A DNA stretch of 6,529 nt, from NCBI GenBank assembly GCA_902796895.1, contig CADBQV010000084.1, positions 1 through 6,529 on the forward strand. Reading direction: 5' to 3'. Below are positions 5,089 to 6,529 of the stretch, one piece after another. The position numbers were made by a program, and so were the translations under genes. The stretch's first letter is position 1; each line of letters begins with the position of its first letter. The DNA is from an uncultured Erysipelotrichaceae bacterium. Its GTDB lineage: Bacteria > Bacillota_I > Bacilli_A > Acholeplasmatales > Anaeroplasmataceae. Below the pieces are notes generated by a model, which did not search any database, was not told the origin of the DNA, and saw nothing but the letters and a program-made list of their open reading frames with translations.

Positions 5089-6096
5089 ATGCTTGATATA
5101 ATTATTCCTCAATATAAAGAAAATGATAATGATATAAAGCCTTTATTAGATTCAATTATAAATCAAGAAGGTATTGATTTTAATTTAATTAATGTATGTA
5201 TTGTAAATGATAATTCTGATACATTATTATCTAAATCATTTTTAGAAAATTATAATAAATTAAATATAAAATATATTAGAACTAAAGAAAACAGAGGCCC
5301 AGGTCTTGCAAGACAATATGGTATTGATAATACATTTAATAAATATATTATGTTCTTAGATTCTGATGATGAATTATTTGATAATAAATCATTATATGCA
5401 ATATTTCAATTTATCAAAATAAAAAAGCCTATATATTTAGTATGTAATATCGCAGTTGAGGTATATGATAAACAAAATACAAAAGGATTAAAAATAAAAA
5501 AAGGAAAAGATACATTTCCATGGATGCATGGAAAAGTATATGATAGAAGCTTTTTAAATGCTTTTAATATTAGATTTTCTGATAAAGTAAGACATTTAGA
5601 GGATGGATATTTTACAACATGTGTAATTGGTTCATTAAAATTAAATGAAATATCTTTTTTAGATTATACTGTATATAGATGGAAAATAAACGAAAAAAGC
5701 TTAACAAGACAAACTCAAGAATTTAATTATTCTGTAATGGTATTTGATGATTTTTTCCATACACCATTTTATGCATATGATTTTTTATCAAAAGTAAATA
5801 GTAAATATAGATATTCATATATCGTAAGTGCGATATTTGGTATCTATATTATGTTAAATTCTTATATTTTTTCATCTGATAAATTAAAAGAAAAAAGAGA
5901 ATATTATTTAAATTTATTAGAAATAGAAGTAATGAAAAAAAGAAATTTATTTATAATTATTAAGCATGATGATTTAATTAAATTATTTGAAAATGAAAAG
6001 AAGGAATTATTAGAAAGAAACAATATTAAAGAAGTATATAAAAATGTTGATGATTTTATAAATGAATATATAAAAACTAAAAGCTCAGTTTGCTGA
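5089..6096 (+). CDS. Family 2 (GT-A fold) glycosyltransferase
   Basis: The 335-residue protein starts directly with the GT2 nucleotide-binding strand LDIIIPQYKEN (2-12), continues with VCIVNDNSD (36-44) and ENRGPGLARQYGID (67-80), and reaches the metal/nucleotide-binding motif FLDSDDELF (89-97; D91, D93). HGKVYDRSFL (147-156) and HLEDGYF (169-175, with E171/D172 as candidate catalytic base) are typical of bacterial GT2 enzymes that add sugars to cell-surface glycans or teichoic acids. The sugar donor and acceptor cannot be inferred. No signal peptide or clear membrane anchor is visible; residues 244-261 are moderately hydrophobic and could sit at the membrane surface. The C-terminal part (about 262-335) is lysine/glutamate-rich and helical. 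No other glycan genes surround it. The last codons and TGA stop lie within the terminator stem. Confidence 0.88.
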   Translation: MLDIIIPQYKENDNDIKPLLDSIINQEGIDFNLINVCIVNDNSDTLLSKSFLENYNKLNIKYIRTKENRGPGLARQYGIDNTFNKYIMFLDSDDELFDNKSLYAIFQFIKIKKPIYLVCNIAVEVYDKQNTKGLKIKKGKDTFPWMHGKVYDRSFLNAFNIRFSDKVRHLEDGYFTTCVIGSLKLNEISFLDYTVYRWKINEKSLTRQTQEFNYSVMVFDDFFHTPFYAYDFLSKVNSKYRYSYIVSAIFGIYIMLNSYIFSSDKLKEKREYYLNLLEIEVMKKRNLFIIIKHDDLIKLFENEKKELLERNNIKEVYKNVDDFINEYIKTKSSVC

Positions 6097-6109
6097 GCTT
6101 ATTTTTTTT
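6081..6109 (+). terminator. Rho-independent terminator formed by the end of the glycosyltransferase gene
   Basis: AAGCTCAG (6081-6088) pairs perfectly with CTGAGCTT (6093-6100) around a TTTG loop and is followed by A and eight T (6102-6109). The 5' arm is coding sequence and the 3' arm contains the TGA stop at 6094-6096. Confidence 0.93.
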
Positions 6110-6137
6110 AAAAAAGATATATTTTTTTAAAAATATG

Positions 6138-6146
6138 TGATAAAAT
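6138..6146 (+). promoter_or_regulatory. Probable extended -10 promoter of the last gene
   Basis: TGATAAAAT (6138-6146) is an extended -10 element with one mismatch to TATAAT. A -35 is not convincing. Predicted start is near 6153, giving a leader of about 43 AT-rich bases before the ATG at 6196. Confidence 0.5.
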
Positions 6147-6195
6147 GTAAAAGAATATTGATTAATTTATAATTAAATAGAAAGGGGGAGAAGTA

Positions 6196-6529
6196 ATGAC
6201 ATTTGTTGAAAACAAAGGTGGAAATAGAATAGAAGTAAAACCAAGTTCAAGACACACTGTAATTTTAGATAGTGAATATGATAGTTCTATAAAAATTAAA
6301 GAAAACTTAGAATTAAAATCTCATGATTTTGATAATTTAATAAATATAAAAGAAGCTGCAACTCCTCCTTTAGAAACAGTAAGAATTAATGAGAAAAATG
6401 ATGATAATATAGCTGAAGATTCTGTATCAAAGCCTGAAGAATCATTAAAGGAAAGATTAGATAGAGTTAATAAATTAAGCAATAATTCTGATACAGGATT
6501 AAATTCTAATACAACTCAATCTGGTCAAA
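6196..6529 (+). CDS. Unrecognised protein, N-terminal 111 residues (runs off the window end)
   Basis: I do not recognise this protein. The reading frame is open from ATG 6196 to the window edge and is preceded at five bases by a strong Shine-Dalgarno, AAAGGGGGAG (6181-6190), plus a promoter-like element, so it is very likely a real gene. The visible part begins MTFVENKGGNRIEVKPSSRH, has a short beta-like strand (HTVILDSEYD, about 20-29), then becomes hydrophilic and charged, with a probable amphipathic helix PEESLKERLDRVNKL (81-95) and a Ser/Asn/Thr/Gln-rich, likely disordered stretch at 96-111. No signal peptide, membrane segment or cysteine is seen. Such a stretch often links domains in cytoplasmic or membrane-anchored proteins, but the C-terminal part that would tell is outside the window. 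Confidence 0.75.
   Translation, partial: MTFVENKGGNRIEVKPSSRHTVILDSEYDSSIKIKENLELKSHDFDNLINIKEAATPPLETVRINEKNDDNIAEDSVSKPEESLKERLDRVNKLSNNSDTGLNSNTTQSGQ

Noticed and set aside
1..6529. Mycoplasma-type genetic code (TGA as Trp), suggested by the extreme AT content
   Set aside because: Trp residues are encoded by TGG, and TGA terminates the DUF523 and glycosyltransferase genes inside terminator hairpins.
1..6529. A new defence, mobile or biosynthetic system spanning several genes
   Set aside because: Neighbouring genes have unrelated housekeeping or stress functions, are separated by terminators and promoters, and no direct repeats, integrase, transposase, CRISPR array or toxin-antitoxin pair is visible.

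Overview
The window is a very AT-rich stretch (about a quarter G+C by eye) with all recognisable genes on the + strand, packed closely and separated by compact rho-independent terminators. Gene content (adenylosuccinate synthase, a PTS enzyme I homologue, HrcA/CIRCE-type heat-shock control, sigma-A-like promoters, purine-rich Shine-Dalgarno sites) points to a low-GC Gram-positive (Bacillota), plausibly an AT-rich, possibly uncultured Bacilli lineage near Acholeplasma, Erysipelotrichales or RF39; a clostridial origin cannot be excluded. TGA acts as a stop for two genes (3710-3712 and 6094-6096), so the standard bacterial code applies and not the Mycoplasma/Spiroplasma code.

Layout: the 3' part of a macro-domain (ADP-ribose-type hydrolase) gene (1-363) ends in a terminator that overlaps its stop codon. 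A shortened, divergent PTS enzyme I (415-1917) follows from an extended -10 promoter. purA (1993-3273) has its own promoter and is followed after one base by a DUF523/TudS-type iron-sulfur desulfidase candidate (3275-3712). A 75-residue tautomerase (3782-4009) forms a single-gene unit between its own promoter and terminator.

A two-gene small heat-shock operon (4171-4979) is preceded by a near-consensus promoter, a CIRCE operator overlapping the -35 box, and a second degenerate CIRCE-like palindrome in the predicted 5' UTR, 52 bp further on. A family 2 glycosyltransferase (5089-6096) follows, and the window closes inside an unrecognised, charged, Ser/Asn-rich protein (6196 onward).

The genes look like housekeeping and stress functions in short transcription units, not one pathway. 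I see no mobile element, CRISPR array, RNA gene or defence system. The most interesting points are regulatory: the dual CIRCE arrangement, two base-for-base equivalent promoter/leader modules (TGnTATAAT-N6-GGTGG-N4-ATG) predicting mRNAs that begin on their ribosome-binding site, and terminators built into gene ends. The divergent enzyme I is the most interesting protein.
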